This document shows, one piece after another, positions 32,611 through 41,542 of a stretch of 64,000 nt of DNA (its first letter is position 1; each line of letters starts with the position of its first letter). A program made the position numbers and the translations under genes. The notes beneath the pieces were generated by a model. That model worked only from the letters and a program-made list of their open reading frames with translations. It searched no databases and had not been told where the DNA came from. Source of the DNA: Streptomyces sp. RKAG290 (lineage in GTDB: Bacteria; Actinomycetota; Actinomycetes; Streptomycetales; Streptomycetaceae); contig NZ_JAJOZC010000001.1 of the NCBI RefSeq assembly GCF_023701695.1, positions 5,331,894 to 5,395,893 on the forward strand, read 5' to 3'.

Positions 32611-34905
32611 ATGGGCATCGGAATCACCGAAGAACACAGGGAGCTCGCGCAGGCCGTGCGGGGGTGGTTCTCGCGCGCGGCGCCGACCGGGGAAATACGG
32701 AAACTGCTCGACGCGGACGCCCCTGCTGGCACCGGCGCACGCCCTGCCTACTGGGACGGGCTGGCGGAACAGGGGCTGCTCGGCATCCATCTGCCGCAGG
32801 AGGACGGGGGCGGGGGCGGCGGCCTGCCCGACCTGGCGGTCGTCCTCGAAGAGGCGGGACGGGCCGCGTTCCCCGGCCCCTACCTGGCGAGCACCCTCGC
32901 CGCGGCCGTGCTGCACGCCTCCGGGACGGCGGCCGCCAAGTCACACACGCCGGAGAGGGAAGGGGGCGCGCCGCCCGGTCCGCAGGCGGAGGGGGATGTG
33001 CCGCGCACCCGGGGGGCGGCGGCTGAGGTCCCGCGTTCCCCGGGGACGGACGCGCTGGTGCGGGACCTCGCCGCGGGCCGGCGCATCGGCGCCGTCGCCC
33101 TCGCCCCCGGCGGCCTCACCGCCGTCGAGGAGGGGGACGGGTACCTGCTCGACGGGGAGCTGCCACCGGTGCTGTCCGCAGCCGGGGCCGACCTGCTGCT
33201 GCTCCCCGCCGCCTCGGCCGCCGGCACCCGCTGGTTCGCCGTCGACACCACCACGCCGGGGCTGGCCGTGCGCCCGCACCGCAGCGCCGACCCGACCCGG
33301 CCCACCGCCGAGGTCAGGGCCGCGGGTGTCCTGGTCCCCGCCGGGCGCCTGCTGCCCATCGGCTCCGCGCTCGTGAGCGACCTCGCCGCCGTCCTGCTCG
33401 CCGCCGAGGCGTGCGGCACCGCGGCCCGATCGCTGGAGACCGCGACCGAACACGCCAAGGTCCGCGAACAGTTCGGCCGCCCCATCGGACAGTTCCAGGG
33501 CGTCAAGCACCTCTGCGCCGACATGCTCGTACGCGTCGAACAGGCCCGCGCGCTCGCCTGGGACGCCGCCCGTGCGGCCGGGGAGCCCCCGGAGACACGG
33601 GGCATGACCGCGGCCCTCGCCGCGGCGACCGCCCTGGACGCCGCGTACAGCTGCGCCAAGGACGCCATCCAGATCCTCGGCGGCATCGGCTTCACCTGGG
33701 AGCACGACGCCCATCTGTATCTGCGCCGGGCCCTGGTGGCGCGGCAGCTGCTGGGGGCCGGGGACGTCCACCGGCTGCGGGCCGTCCGGCTGGCCGGTGC
33801 GGGTGCCAGGCGTGAGCTCACCCTGGAGCTCCCGGCCGGGGCGGCCGCCTACCGCACGGCGGCCCGCGAGGCCGTCGCCGCCGCCCGGGGCCTCGAACCG
33901 GGGGCGGCCCGCCGCGCCCTCGCGCCCACCGGCTACGCGGCCCCGCATCTGCCCGCACCCTACGGACTGGGCGCGGGCCCCGTACAACAACTGGTCGTAC
34001 AACAGGAGTTGCGTGAGCAGGGGGTGAAGCTGAGCGACCTCTCCATCGCCACCTGGGTGGTGCCCTCCCTCCTCGCACACGGGACGCCCGAGCAGCAGGA
34101 CCGCTACCTCCTGCCGACGCTGCGCGGCGAACTCCTGTGGTGCCAGCTGTTCTCCGAACCCGGCGCCGGCTCGGACCTCGCCTCGCTGCGCACCCGGGCC
34201 GAGCGGACCCCGGAGGGCTGGCGGATCAGCGGCCAGAAGGTGTGGACGAGCGCCGCCCAGTGGGCCGACCACGGCATCCTCCTCGCCAGGACCGACCCGG
34301 ACGCCCCCAAGCACCGCGGACTCGGCTACTTCCTCGTGGACATGAAGAACACCGAGGGCATCGACATCCGCCCGCTGAAGGAGATCACCGGCGACTCCCT
34401 CTTCAACGAGGTGTACTTCGACGACGTCCTGCTGCCCCACGACGCCCTCGTGGGCGAGCCGGACGGCGGCTGGCAGGTCGCCCGCAACACCCTGGGCAAC
34501 GAACGCGTCCACATGGCCGACCAGATGGCCTTCGACACCGGCCTGGAGGCCCTGATCGAGCGCGCCGCCGCACTCGACGACGCCTGCCGGGCCCGGATCG
34601 GGGCGCTCGCCGCCGAGGCCCACGCGCTGGCCTGCATCGGGCTGCGCACCACGCTGCAGCAGGTCTCCGGACTGGAGCCCGGCGCCGGCGCCTCGGTGCG
34701 CAAACTCGTCCAGACCGTCCACCAGCAGAAGGTCGCCGAACTCGCCCTCGAACTCCTCGGCCCCGCCGGTGCGGTGGCCGAGGGCGCCGGGGAACGGGCC
34801 GTGCACGGGTTCCTGATGTCGCGCTGCCTCACCATCGCGGGCGGCACCACCCAGGTTCAGCTCAATGTCGTCGCCGAGCGCATCCTCGGCCTGCCGAGGG
34901 ACTGA
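32611..34905 (+). CDS. Fused double-length acyl-CoA dehydrogenase (FadE34-like)
   Basis: A 764-residue FAD enzyme made of two acyl-CoA dehydrogenase units in one chain. The first unit (about 1-390) ends with DAIQILGGIGFTWEHDAHLY; the second (about 400-764) has CQLFSEPGAGSDLASLRTRA, ISGQKVWTSAAQWADHGILL and IAGGTTQVQLNVVAERILGL. Mycobacterial FadE34, which oxidises cholesterol side-chain CoA esters, has the same fused plan, where related enzymes are two-subunit (family knowledge). ATG 32611 follows GGCGAGGA. An exact KstR-type box and a perfect TCTGAC dyad lie directly upstream. The thiolase follows after 14 bases. Confidence 0.88.
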   Translation: MGIGITEEHRELAQAVRGWFSRAAPTGEIRKLLDADAPAGTGARPAYWDGLAEQGLLGIHLPQEDGGGGGGLPDLAVVLEEAGRAAFPGPYLASTLAAAVLHASGTAAAKSHTPEREGGAPPGPQAEGDVPRTRGAAAEVPRSPGTDALVRDLAAGRRIGAVALAPGGLTAVEEGDGYLLDGELPPVLSAAGADLLLLPAASAAGTRWFAVDTTTPGLAVRPHRSADPTRPTAEVRAAGVLVPAGRLLPIGSALVSDLAAVLLAAEACGTAARSLETATEHAKVREQFGRPIGQFQGVKHLCADMLVRVEQARALAWDAARAAGEPPETRGMTAALAAATALDAAYSCAKDAIQILGGIGFTWEHDAHLYLRRALVARQLLGAGDVHRLRAVRLAGAGARRELTLELPAGAAAYRTAAREAVAAARGLEPGAARRALAPTGYAAPHLPAPYGLGAGPVQQLVVQQELREQGVKLSDLSIATWVVPSLLAHGTPEQQDRYLLPTLRGELLWCQLFSEPGAGSDLASLRTRAERTPEGWRISGQKVWTSAAQWADHGILLARTDPDAPKHRGLGYFLVDMKNTEGIDIRPLKEITGDSLFNEVYFDDVLLPHDALVGEPDGGWQVARNTLGNERVHMADQMAFDTGLEALIERAAALDDACRARIGALAAEAHALACIGLRTTLQQVSGLEPGAGASVRKLVQTVHQQKVAELALELLGPAGAVAEGAGERAVHGFLMSRCLTIAGGTTQVQLNVVAERILGLPRD

Positions 34906-34919
34906 GAGGACACCCCACC

Positions 34920-36134
34920 ATGAGGGCAGCGAAGGCCATGAGGTCGTACATCGTCGGCGTCGGGATGACGAAGTTCGAGAAGCCGGAGACCCGCGACTGG
35001 CAGTACTGGGACATGGCGAAGGAGGCCGGGACGGCCGCGCTCGCCGATGCCCGCGTCGCGTACCCGGACGTCCAGCAGGCCGCCGTGGGCTACTGCTTCC
35101 AGGCCTCCACCGCCGGGCAGCGCGCCGTGTACGGGCTGGGCCTGACCGGGGTGCCCGTCTACAACGTCAACAACAACTGCGCCACCGGCTCCACCGCCCT
35201 GATGATGGCCCGGCAGTTCGTCGAGGGCGGCGGCAGCGACTGCGTCCTCGCGCTCGGCTTCGAGAAGATGGCGCGAGGATCACTGGGCGGCGGCGGCTCC
35301 GACGGCGGCGCGGGGGACTTCAAGACGTCCCCGGTCGCCCGGCACTACGGGATCATGGCCGCGGCCCACGGCTTCGAGATGACCCCGCCCACCGCCCAGA
35401 TCTTCGGCAACGCGGCCCGGGAGCACATGGAGCGCTACGGCACCACCGAGGCGCAGCTCGCCGCCGTCGCCGCCAAGAACCACCGCCACTCGGCGGACAA
35501 CCCGAACGCCCAGTTCCAGGACCCGTACACGGTCGATGAGGTCCTCGCCGCCAAGTCCGTCCACCGCCCGCTGACCAGGCTGCAGTGCTCGCCGACCTCC
35601 GACGGGGCCGCCGCGGCCGTCGTCGTGTCGGAGCGCTTCGTCGACCGGCACGGGCTCGGCGGGCAGGCCGTCGAGATCGTCGCCCAGGCCATGACGACCG
35701 ACACGGAGGACTCCTTCGCCTCCGGCACCTGCATCGACGCGGTGGGACTGCCCATGTCGCGCGCCGCGGCCCAGCAGGTGTACGCGGCCTCCGGACTCTG
35801 CGCCGACGATCTCGACGTCATCGAACTCCACGACTGCTTCTCCATCAACGAACTCCTCACCTACGAGGCGCTCGGCCTGTGCGGCGAGGGCGAGTCCGGG
35901 GCGCTGGTCGCGTCGGGCGCCACCACGTACGGCGGCCGCTGGGTGGTCAACCCCTCCGGCGGGCTGATCTCCAAGGGGCATCCGCTCGGCGCCACCGGGA
36001 TCGCCCAGGCCGCCGAACTCACCTGGCAGCTCAGGGGCGAGGCGGGCGCCCGGCAGGTGACCGGGGCCCGCACCGGGCTCGCCCACAACATCGGTCTCGG
36101 CGGTGCGGCGGTGGTGACGCTCCTGCGCCGCTGA
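34920..36134 (+). CDS. SCP-x-type thiolase / lipid-transfer protein
   Basis: A 404-residue thiolase-fold enzyme of the SCP2-thiolase (Ltp) group, for thiolysis or aldol-type cleavage of branched or steroid side-chain CoA esters. The nucleophile is the Cys of VNNNCATGSTAL; catalytic His residues are in VIELHDCFSINE and GLISKGHPLGATG. ATG 34920 has GAGAGGA 7 bases upstream; an in-frame ATG at 34938 is possible. It is co-transcribed with the fused acyl-CoA dehydrogenase, giving first and last steps of one beta-oxidation turn; the hydratase and dehydrogenases are at 44.7-47.7 kb. Confidence 0.88.
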   Translation: MRAAKAMRSYIVGVGMTKFEKPETRDWQYWDMAKEAGTAALADARVAYPDVQQAAVGYCFQASTAGQRAVYGLGLTGVPVYNVNNNCATGSTALMMARQFVEGGGSDCVLALGFEKMARGSLGGGGSDGGAGDFKTSPVARHYGIMAAAHGFEMTPPTAQIFGNAAREHMERYGTTEAQLAAVAAKNHRHSADNPNAQFQDPYTVDEVLAAKSVHRPLTRLQCSPTSDGAAAAVVVSERFVDRHGLGGQAVEIVAQAMTTDTEDSFASGTCIDAVGLPMSRAAAQQVYAASGLCADDLDVIELHDCFSINELLTYEALGLCGEGESGALVASGATTYGGRWVVNPSGGLISKGHPLGATGIAQAAELTWQLRGEAGARQVTGARTGLAHNIGLGGAAVVTLLRR

Positions 36135-36245
36135 GGCCCCGGTGGGGCCCCGGTGGGGCGCCGGTGGAGTCCCGGGCCCTACGCCGCTGGACCGAGGCGA
36201 GTACGGTCCGGAAACCGATGTACGGGGTGCGGGGCGGCTGCGAGT

Positions 36246-37682
36246 ATGACGCCCATGGTTGACGTCTCGACGCCCGCACGCCGTACCGACCGGCCCCGCA
36301 CCCGCACCCGCACCTGGGCAGTGGTGCTCGCCGCCTGCGTCGGGCAGTTCCTCGTCGTGCTCGATGTGTCCGTCGTCAACGTGGCGCTCCCCTCCATGCG
36401 CACCGACCTCGGGCTGAGCGCCGCCGGACTGCAGTGGGTGCTCAACGCCTACTCGATCGCGTTCGCCGGATTCATGCTGCTCGGCGGGCGGGCGGCCGAT
36501 CTCTACGGCCGCAAGCGGATGTTCCTCGTCGGCCTCGGGCTGTTCACCGCCGCCTCCCTGGCCGGCGGACTGGCCCAGGAGGGCTGGCAGTTGCTCGCGG
36601 CCCGCGCCGCGCAGGGGCTCGGCGCCGCGGTGCTCGCCCCCGCCACCCTCACCCTCCTCACCGCGGTCGTTCCCGAGGGACCCGCCAGGACCAGGGCCAT
36701 CGGCACCTGGATGGCGGTCGGCGCGGGCGGCGGTGCGACCGGCGGACTGATCGGCGGAGTGCTCACCGACGCGATCTCCTGGCGCTGGGTCCTGCTCATC
36801 AACGTGCCGGTCGGTGTGCTCGTGCTGACCGGCGCCGCGCTCTGGCTCGCCGAGGGCCGGGGCGGCGGGCGGAGCCGTCTCGACATCCTGGGCGCGGTGC
36901 TCGTCACGTCGGGCCTGGCCTCCGTCGCGTACGGCATCGTGCAGACCGAGGAGTCCGGCTGGGCCGCCGCCTCGACCCTGCTGCCGCTGCTGGGCGGACT
37001 GGCGCTGCTCGCCCTGTTCGTCCTGGTGGAGGCCCGTACGGCGCAGCCGTTGATGCCGCTGCGGGTGCTCGGGACACGGGCGGTGGCTTCGGCGAACGCC
37101 GCGATGTTCGTGATGGGCTCGGCGACGTTCTCCATGTGGTACTTCATGACCGTGTACGCGCAGAACGTGCTGGACTACACCGCGTTGCAGGCCGGCCTCG
37201 CCCTGATGCCCACCTCGGTGGCCATCGTGGTCGGCTCCAAGTGCGCCCCGCGCCTCATGGCCCGCGTCGGTGCGAAGAACCTCGCCCTCATTGGGACAGT
37301 GGTCGCCGCCGCGGGCTTCGGCTGGCAGTCCACGATGACGGCCGACGGCTCCTACCTCACCGCGGTCTGCCTGCCCGGCCTGCTGATGATGGCGGGCGCC
37401 GGCCTGGCATCCACCCCGCTCGCGGCCCTCGCCACCTCGGGCGCCGCCCCCGGCGAAGCCGGCCTGGTCTCCGGTCTGGTCAACACCTCCCGCACCATGG
37501 GCGGCGCCCTCGGTCTTGCGGTGCTCTCCACGGTCGCCGCGGCCCGCACGGACGGCGCAGCGAATCCGGTGGACCTCACGGCCGGCTACGCCCTGGCCTT
37601 CCGCACGGCGGGCTCGGTGCTGCTCGCCGGCCTGCTGCTGATGATCCTCTGGCTGCCGCGCCACCGGTCGGTGCAGCGCTGA
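36246..37682 (+). CDS. MFS transporter, DHA2 family (EmrB/QacA type)
   Basis: A 478-residue exporter with about 14 transmembrane segments, likely a proton-driven drug or metabolite efflux pump. Motif A is GGRAADLYGRKRMFLVG, motif D1-like LDVSVVNVALPSM, and motif C region MAVGAGGGATGGLIGG. The start at 36246 (MTPMVDV) is followed by an alternative ATG at 36255. It lies 111 bases after the thiolase on the same strand and probably has its own promoter. No adjacent regulator. Confidence 0.86.
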   Translation: MTPMVDVSTPARRTDRPRTRTRTWAVVLAACVGQFLVVLDVSVVNVALPSMRTDLGLSAAGLQWVLNAYSIAFAGFMLLGGRAADLYGRKRMFLVGLGLFTAASLAGGLAQEGWQLLAARAAQGLGAAVLAPATLTLLTAVVPEGPARTRAIGTWMAVGAGGGATGGLIGGVLTDAISWRWVLLINVPVGVLVLTGAALWLAEGRGGGRSRLDILGAVLVTSGLASVAYGIVQTEESGWAAASTLLPLLGGLALLALFVLVEARTAQPLMPLRVLGTRAVASANAAMFVMGSATFSMWYFMTVYAQNVLDYTALQAGLALMPTSVAIVVGSKCAPRLMARVGAKNLALIGTVVAAAGFGWQSTMTADGSYLTAVCLPGLLMMAGAGLASTPLAALATSGAAPGEAGLVSGLVNTSRTMGGALGLAVLSTVAAARTDGAANPVDLTAGYALAFRTAGSVLLAGLLLMILWLPRHRSVQR

Positions 37683-37746
37683 GGTCCGCGCCGGCCCGGA
37701 GGCGGGACCGGCCCGTCCGGCCGCTGCTACGGGGGTGGACTCGCGG

Positions 37747-37831
37747 CAGTCCTGCTGCCGTGCGGCCAGGGCAGCAGTCCTACTGCCGTGCGGCCGCCCT
37801 CCCTCAGAGCCACCCCTGCTGCCGTGCGGCC
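37747..37831. repeat. Three direct copies of a 21-base motif over the response regulator 3' end
   Basis: Near-identical copies at 37747-37767, 37775-37795 and 37811-37831, each containing GCCGTGCGGCC preceded by CTGCT or CTACT. The third copy encodes the C-terminus (AARQQG) of the response regulator; the other two lie just past its stop and would encode the same residues. Confidence 0.6.
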
Positions 37832-38445
37832 CGGACCGCCTCCATCCGGTTGCGGGTACCCGTCTTGCCGATCGCCGACGAGAGGTAGTTGCGTACCGTC
37901 GACTCCGACAGGTGCAGCTTCCGCGCGATGTCGGCGACCGTCGCCCCGTCCACCGAGGCGACCAGCGCATCACGCTCCCGGGCGGTCAGCGGGCTGGGGC
38001 CCGCGCCCAGCGCGGCGGCGGCCAGCGCCGGGTCGACGACGGTCTCACCGGCCAGCACCCGGCGGATCGCCGCCGCCAGCTCCTCGACCGGCCCGTCCTT
38101 GACCAGGAACCCGGCCGCTCCCGCCTCCATCGCGCGCCGCAGATAGCCGGGCCGGCCGAAGGTGGTGAGGATCAGCACCCGGCAGTCCGGCACCTCCTCG
38201 CGCAGATCGGCGGCGGCGTCCAGCCCGCTGCGCCCCGGGAGCTCGATGTCCAGGAGCGCCACATCGGGCCGGGACGTCATCGCGGCGGCCACGATCTCGT
38301 CGCCCGCCCCCACCTGGGCCACCACCTCGATGTCCGGCTCCAGTCCGAGCAGCAGCGCGAGCGCGCCCCGCATCATGCCCTGGTCCTCGGCGAGCAGCAC
38401 TCGTACGGACTTGACCGGCCGATGATCCTGCGGCATCTCGTTCAC
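37804..38445 (-). CDS. NarL/LuxR-type response regulator (DesR-like)
   Basis: A 213-residue two-component regulator. The receiver domain (about 12-130) has the phospho-acceptor Asp in DVALLDIELPG and the Lys in GFLVKDGP. The LuxR-type HTH (about 150-210) holds LTARERDALV and ADIARKLHLSESTVRNYLSS. The GTG at 38445 gives MNEMPQ. A DesK-type kinase with an ABC exporter lies at 41.5-44.4 kb on the same strand with no regulator of its own; I think this is its partner, separated by the intervening 3 kb. A palindromic repeat lies just upstream. Confidence 0.87.
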   Translation of the reverse strand: MNEMPQDHRPVKSVRVLLAEDQGMMRGALALLLGLEPDIEVVAQVGAGDEIVAAAMTSRPDVALLDIELPGRSGLDAAADLREEVPDCRVLILTTFGRPGYLRRAMEAGAAGFLVKDGPVEELAAAIRRVLAGETVVDPALAAAALGAGPSPLTARERDALVASVDGATVADIARKLHLSESTVRNYLSSAIGKTGTRNRMEAVRAARQQGWL

Positions 38446-38456
38446 GGAGAACAGAT

Positions 38457-38539
38457 TAGGGTCTTTCGTCTGGATCAGGCCGGGTCAGGGAGCGGTGCCG
38501 GGGCACGCGAGCCCGGCATGATCCGAACGAAAGACCCCA
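38457..38539. repeat. Palindromic repeat, copy B
   Basis: An 83-base element with complementary ends (GGGTCTTTCG and CGAAAGACCC) and inner arms TGGATCA/TGATCC, related to copy A at 19541. It lies 12 bases before the response regulator start, at the border of the ECF42 island. Confidence 0.75.
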
Positions 38540-38563
38540 GGGCGGACGGCCTGTTGAGGAGCG

Positions 38564-38586
38564 TGTCGACGGCACCCGGCAGCCGA
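38564..38586 (+). promoter_or_regulatory. Possible ECF42-dependent promoter
   Basis: TGTCGA (38564-38569) and CGA (38584-38586) with 14 bases between. TGTCGA / CGA is the -35/-10 pattern I remember for ECF42 sigma factors, which usually control their own DGPF gene. The DGPF gene starts about 160 bases downstream, which is long. Confidence 0.35.
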
Positions 38587-38746
38587 CGCGCGGAAGGCGG
38601 CCGGCGGCGTACCTCCGGTTGCCCCCTGCCCGGTCCCGTGAGAATCTCGCGAATCCGTGCACCCGGCGGTGTCCCCCGCGCCGCCGCTCGTTCGTTGTGA
38701 AGGTGGGAGCTCACCGACTGGGAGCCCACTGACCCCGGAGGCCGCG

Positions 38747-39085
38747 ATGCAGTACGCCCTGATGATCTACACCGCGCCCGACCAGGACGAGGCGCTGTCG
38801 GACGTCGAGCGGGAGGCGGCGTACGCCGAGTACCTGGCGCTGGCCGATGATCCGCGGTGCGTCGGGGCCGGGCAGCTGCAGCCTGCCGAGACGGCGACCA
38901 GCGTGCGCGTGGCCGGAGGGCGGACGCTGATGACCGACGGCCCGTTCGCGGACACCAAGGAGGTGCTCGGGGGCTTCTGTCTGATCGAGGCCGCCGATCT
39001 GGACGAGGCGATCGAGATGGCGGCGCGTATCCCGGCCGCCCGGCTCGGTGGCGCTGTCGAGATCAGGCCGGTGGTGCCGCGCTGA
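38747..39085 (+). CDS. YCII-related (DGPF) domain protein
   Basis: A 112-residue protein of the YCII/DGPF family: MQYALMIYTAPDQ start and the diagnostic TDGPFADTKEVLGGF. DGPF proteins are the standard genomic partners and targets of ECF42 sigma factors. It is 2 bases from the sigma factor gene (stop 39083-39085, GTG 39088), so both are on one transcript. The molecular role of DGPF proteins is not established. Confidence 0.87.
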   Translation: MQYALMIYTAPDQDEALSDVEREAAYAEYLALADDPRCVGAGQLQPAETATSVRVAGGRTLMTDGPFADTKEVLGGFCLIEAADLDEAIEMAARIPAARLGGAVEIRPVVPR

Positions 39086-39087
39086 GC

Positions 39088-40244
39088 GTGCTGGAGGAGG
39101 TATTCCGGGACGAGTGGGGCCGGGTGCTGGCCTCGCTCGTCGGGTTCCTCGGTGACTTCGACCGGGCCGAGGACGCCGCGCAGGAGGCGTTCGCGGTCGC
39201 GGCGCAGCGCTGGCCCGAGGCGGGAGTGCCGGCCAATCCGGGGGCGTGGCTGGTGACGACGGCCCGCAACCGGGCGATCGACCGGATCCGCCGCGAGCGC
39301 ACGCTGGCCGGGAAGGTCCACCTGCTGTCGGTACCCGAGACCGTCATGGAGGAGTCCGACGACACCGTGATCAAGGACGAACGGCTGGAGCTGATCTTCA
39401 CCTGCTGCCACCCGGCGCTGCCGCTGGAGGGGCAGGTGGCGCTCACGCTGCGGGCCCTGGGGGTCTGGGGACCGCCGAGATCGCGCGGGCGTTCCTGGTC
39501 TCCGAGGAGACGATGAAGCGACGGCTGTCGCGCGCCAAGAACAAGATCAAGGCGACCGGGATCCCGTTCGCGGTTCCTGGCGCGCACTTGCTGCCCGACC
39601 GCCTCGACGCGGTGCTCGCCGTGGTCTACCTGATCTACAACGAGGGCTACCGCGGCCGGGTCGACCTCGGCGCCGAAGCGATCCGCCTGGGGCAGGTGCT
39701 CGCCGCGCTCATGCCGGACGAGGCGGAGGTGCACGGGCTGCTGGCGCTGATGATGATCCACCACGCCAGGCGGCTGGCCCGGTTCGACGGCGAGGACCTC
39801 GTGCTGCTCGACGACCAGGACCGCTCGCTGTGGGACATGCGCCGGATCGCGGCCGGGCGGGCGGTGCTCGACCGGGCGTACGCGCTGGGCGGGCGCGGGC
39901 CCTATGTGGTCCAGGCCGTCATCGCGTCCATGCAGACGCGGGAGCCGATCGACTGGCACAGGGTCGCCGGGCTGTACCGGCGGCTGGTCGAGCTCACCGG
40001 CTCCCCGGTGGTCGAACTCAACCGCGCCGTCGCGGTCGCCCAGGCCGGCGATCCCGCCGCGGCGCTGCTCGCCGTCGACCGCCTCGACCTGGACGGCTAC
40101 CTCTACTTCCACTCGACCCGCGGCGAACTGCTGCGGCGGCTGGGCCGGCCCGCCGAGGCCCGGGCCGCGTACCGGCGGGCGCTCGCGCTGTCCACCACGG
40201 CACCCGAGCGGCGCTTTCTGACCCGGCGGCTCGAACATTTCTGA
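39088..40244 (+). pseudogene. ECF42-type RNA polymerase sigma factor, frameshifted
   Basis: An ECF sigma factor of about 385 residues when repaired. Region 2 holds FDRAEDAAQEAFAVAAQRWP and TTARNRAIDRIRRER, and region 4 EIARAFLVSEETMKRRLSRA. A long C-terminal TPR-like extension (about 200-385; RLGRPAEARAAYRRALAL) is the hallmark of ECF42. The frame breaks at the GGGGG run 39459-39463 between LTLRALG and GLGTAEIA; one extra G restores the family sequence. There is no anti-sigma gene; the C-terminal extension is thought to do the regulation in this group. The DGPF gene is directly upstream. Confidence 0.84.
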
Positions 40245-40429
40245 GCGGGGCTGTCCCCATGGCGGGTGCCCGTTCGTCGCTCCGGTGTGAGGGACGGACG
40301 TACGTGCCCGGACCGGCCCGTGGCGGTTGCCCGCCGACGGCCGGACCAGGGCGTCGTGCGCGCCGTCCGCACCCGCGCCGGGCCCGTACCGCCGGCCCGG
40401 CCGCGTACACCACAGCGATGGAGGAAGCC

Positions 40430-40987
40430 ATGAACCCCACCCCCGCGACCCCCACGATCCCGGGATACCTGGCCGGCACCTGGAAGGCCGACCCGGCGCG
40501 CTGCGAGATCACCTTCTCCGTCCGGCAGGTGCTGGTCAGCAAGGTGCGTGGCCGGTTCACCGGCCACGACGTCACGATCGTCACGGGCGAGGACCCGCCG
40601 GGCTCGTCGGTCGCCGCGACCATCGACCTCGCGTCCGTCGACACCGGCAACGAACGGCGTGACGCCCACCTCCGCTCCGCCGCCTACTTCGAGGTCGAGG
40701 AGTACCCGACGATGAGCTACCGCTCCACCGGCATCCGCCGGACCGGCGAGGGCTGGTTCGTCGACGGTGAGCTGACGTTTCACGGGATCACCCGGCAGGT
40801 GCCGCTGGCCGTGGCGGTGAAGGGGTTCGGCCCGGACCCGTCGGGCGGCCGGCGGGCCTCCTTCTCCGCCACCGCCCGCATCAACCGGCGTGACTTCGGC
40901 ATCGACATCGCGATGGACGGCACCGGCCTCGTGGTCGGCGAGAAGGTGTCGGTCGGCCTTGAGATCGAGGCCGTCCTCCAGGAGTGA
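40430..40987 (+). CDS. YceI family protein
   Basis: A 185-residue lipocalin-like protein of the YceI family: AGTWKADPARCEITFSVRQ, LRSAAYFEVEEYPTMSYRST and GELTFHGITRQVPL are typical. These beta-barrels bind isoprenoid-like or amphiphilic molecules. There is no signal peptide, so it is cytoplasmic. ATG 40430 is preceded by GGAGGAAG; an ATG at 40418 is too close to the same site. It lies in the ECF42 island and may be a sigma target (inference). Confidence 0.87.
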   Translation: MNPTPATPTIPGYLAGTWKADPARCEITFSVRQVLVSKVRGRFTGHDVTIVTGEDPPGSSVAATIDLASVDTGNERRDAHLRSAAYFEVEEYPTMSYRSTGIRRTGEGWFVDGELTFHGITRQVPLAVAVKGFGPDPSGGRRASFSATARINRRDFGIDIAMDGTGLVVGEKVSVGLEIEAVLQE

Positions 40988-41063
40988 CCCCCGACGCCGG
41001 TCACGCCCCGCCGCCACGAGCGGCGACCTCATCCCGATGTTCCCGTCGAACCTAGGACCTCAC

Positions 41064-41505
41064 ATGTCAACAGCCCTGGCAGCAAGCAACAAAGCAACGT
41101 TCAGCCGTTTCCACGACGCCGTGAACAGTGGTGACGCGGACCGCATCGCGAGGACGATCGACGAGGTCGTCGACCCGGACGTGCTGTTCCACGCGCCGGT
41201 GCCCAGCGGGGTGACGGGGGTGCAGGCACTCAAGAACGTGTGGACGGTGCTCCTTGGCGCCTTCCCCGACCTGCACGTCGCCGTCCAGGACGTGGTCGCC
41301 GAGGGGACAAGGTCGTCTACCGGAACACGGTCACCGGGACCCACCGGGGCGAGTACCTGGGACTCCCGCCGACCGGGAGGTCCGTCGCCTACGGCGAGAT
41401 GTTCGTCGTCCGCTTCGACGGCGGCCGGATCGCCGAGATCTGGGGGTCGTCGACGTCCTGGCGCAGATGCGACAGCTCGGCCTGGTTCCCGCAGGTCCTT
41501 CGTGA
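41064..41505 (+). pseudogene. SnoaL/NTF2-like protein, two frameshifts
   Basis: A cone-shaped NTF2-fold protein of about 147 residues when repaired. It runs from FSRFHDAVNSGDADRIARTI through VYRNTVTGTHRGEYLGLPPT to MRQLGLVPAGPS. Two breaks, at the GGGG run 41303-41306 and the GGGGG run 41442-41446, are each repaired by one G. SnoaL-like proteins are polyketide cyclases, small-molecule isomerases or sigma-linked domains; the function here is unknown. It is the last gene of the ECF42 island before the kinase gene. Confidence 0.75.
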
Positions 41506-41542
41506 TCCCGCCCGTCCCGCGCACCGGCCCGGGTGCGGGCGC

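Noticed and set aside
35280..37973. Very long minus-strand open frame opposite the thiolase and MFS genes
   Set aside because: It is an antisense frame of two clearly coding genes in GC-rich DNA; its translation is low-complexity and has no domain. Many other long frames of this type in the window were dropped for the same reason.
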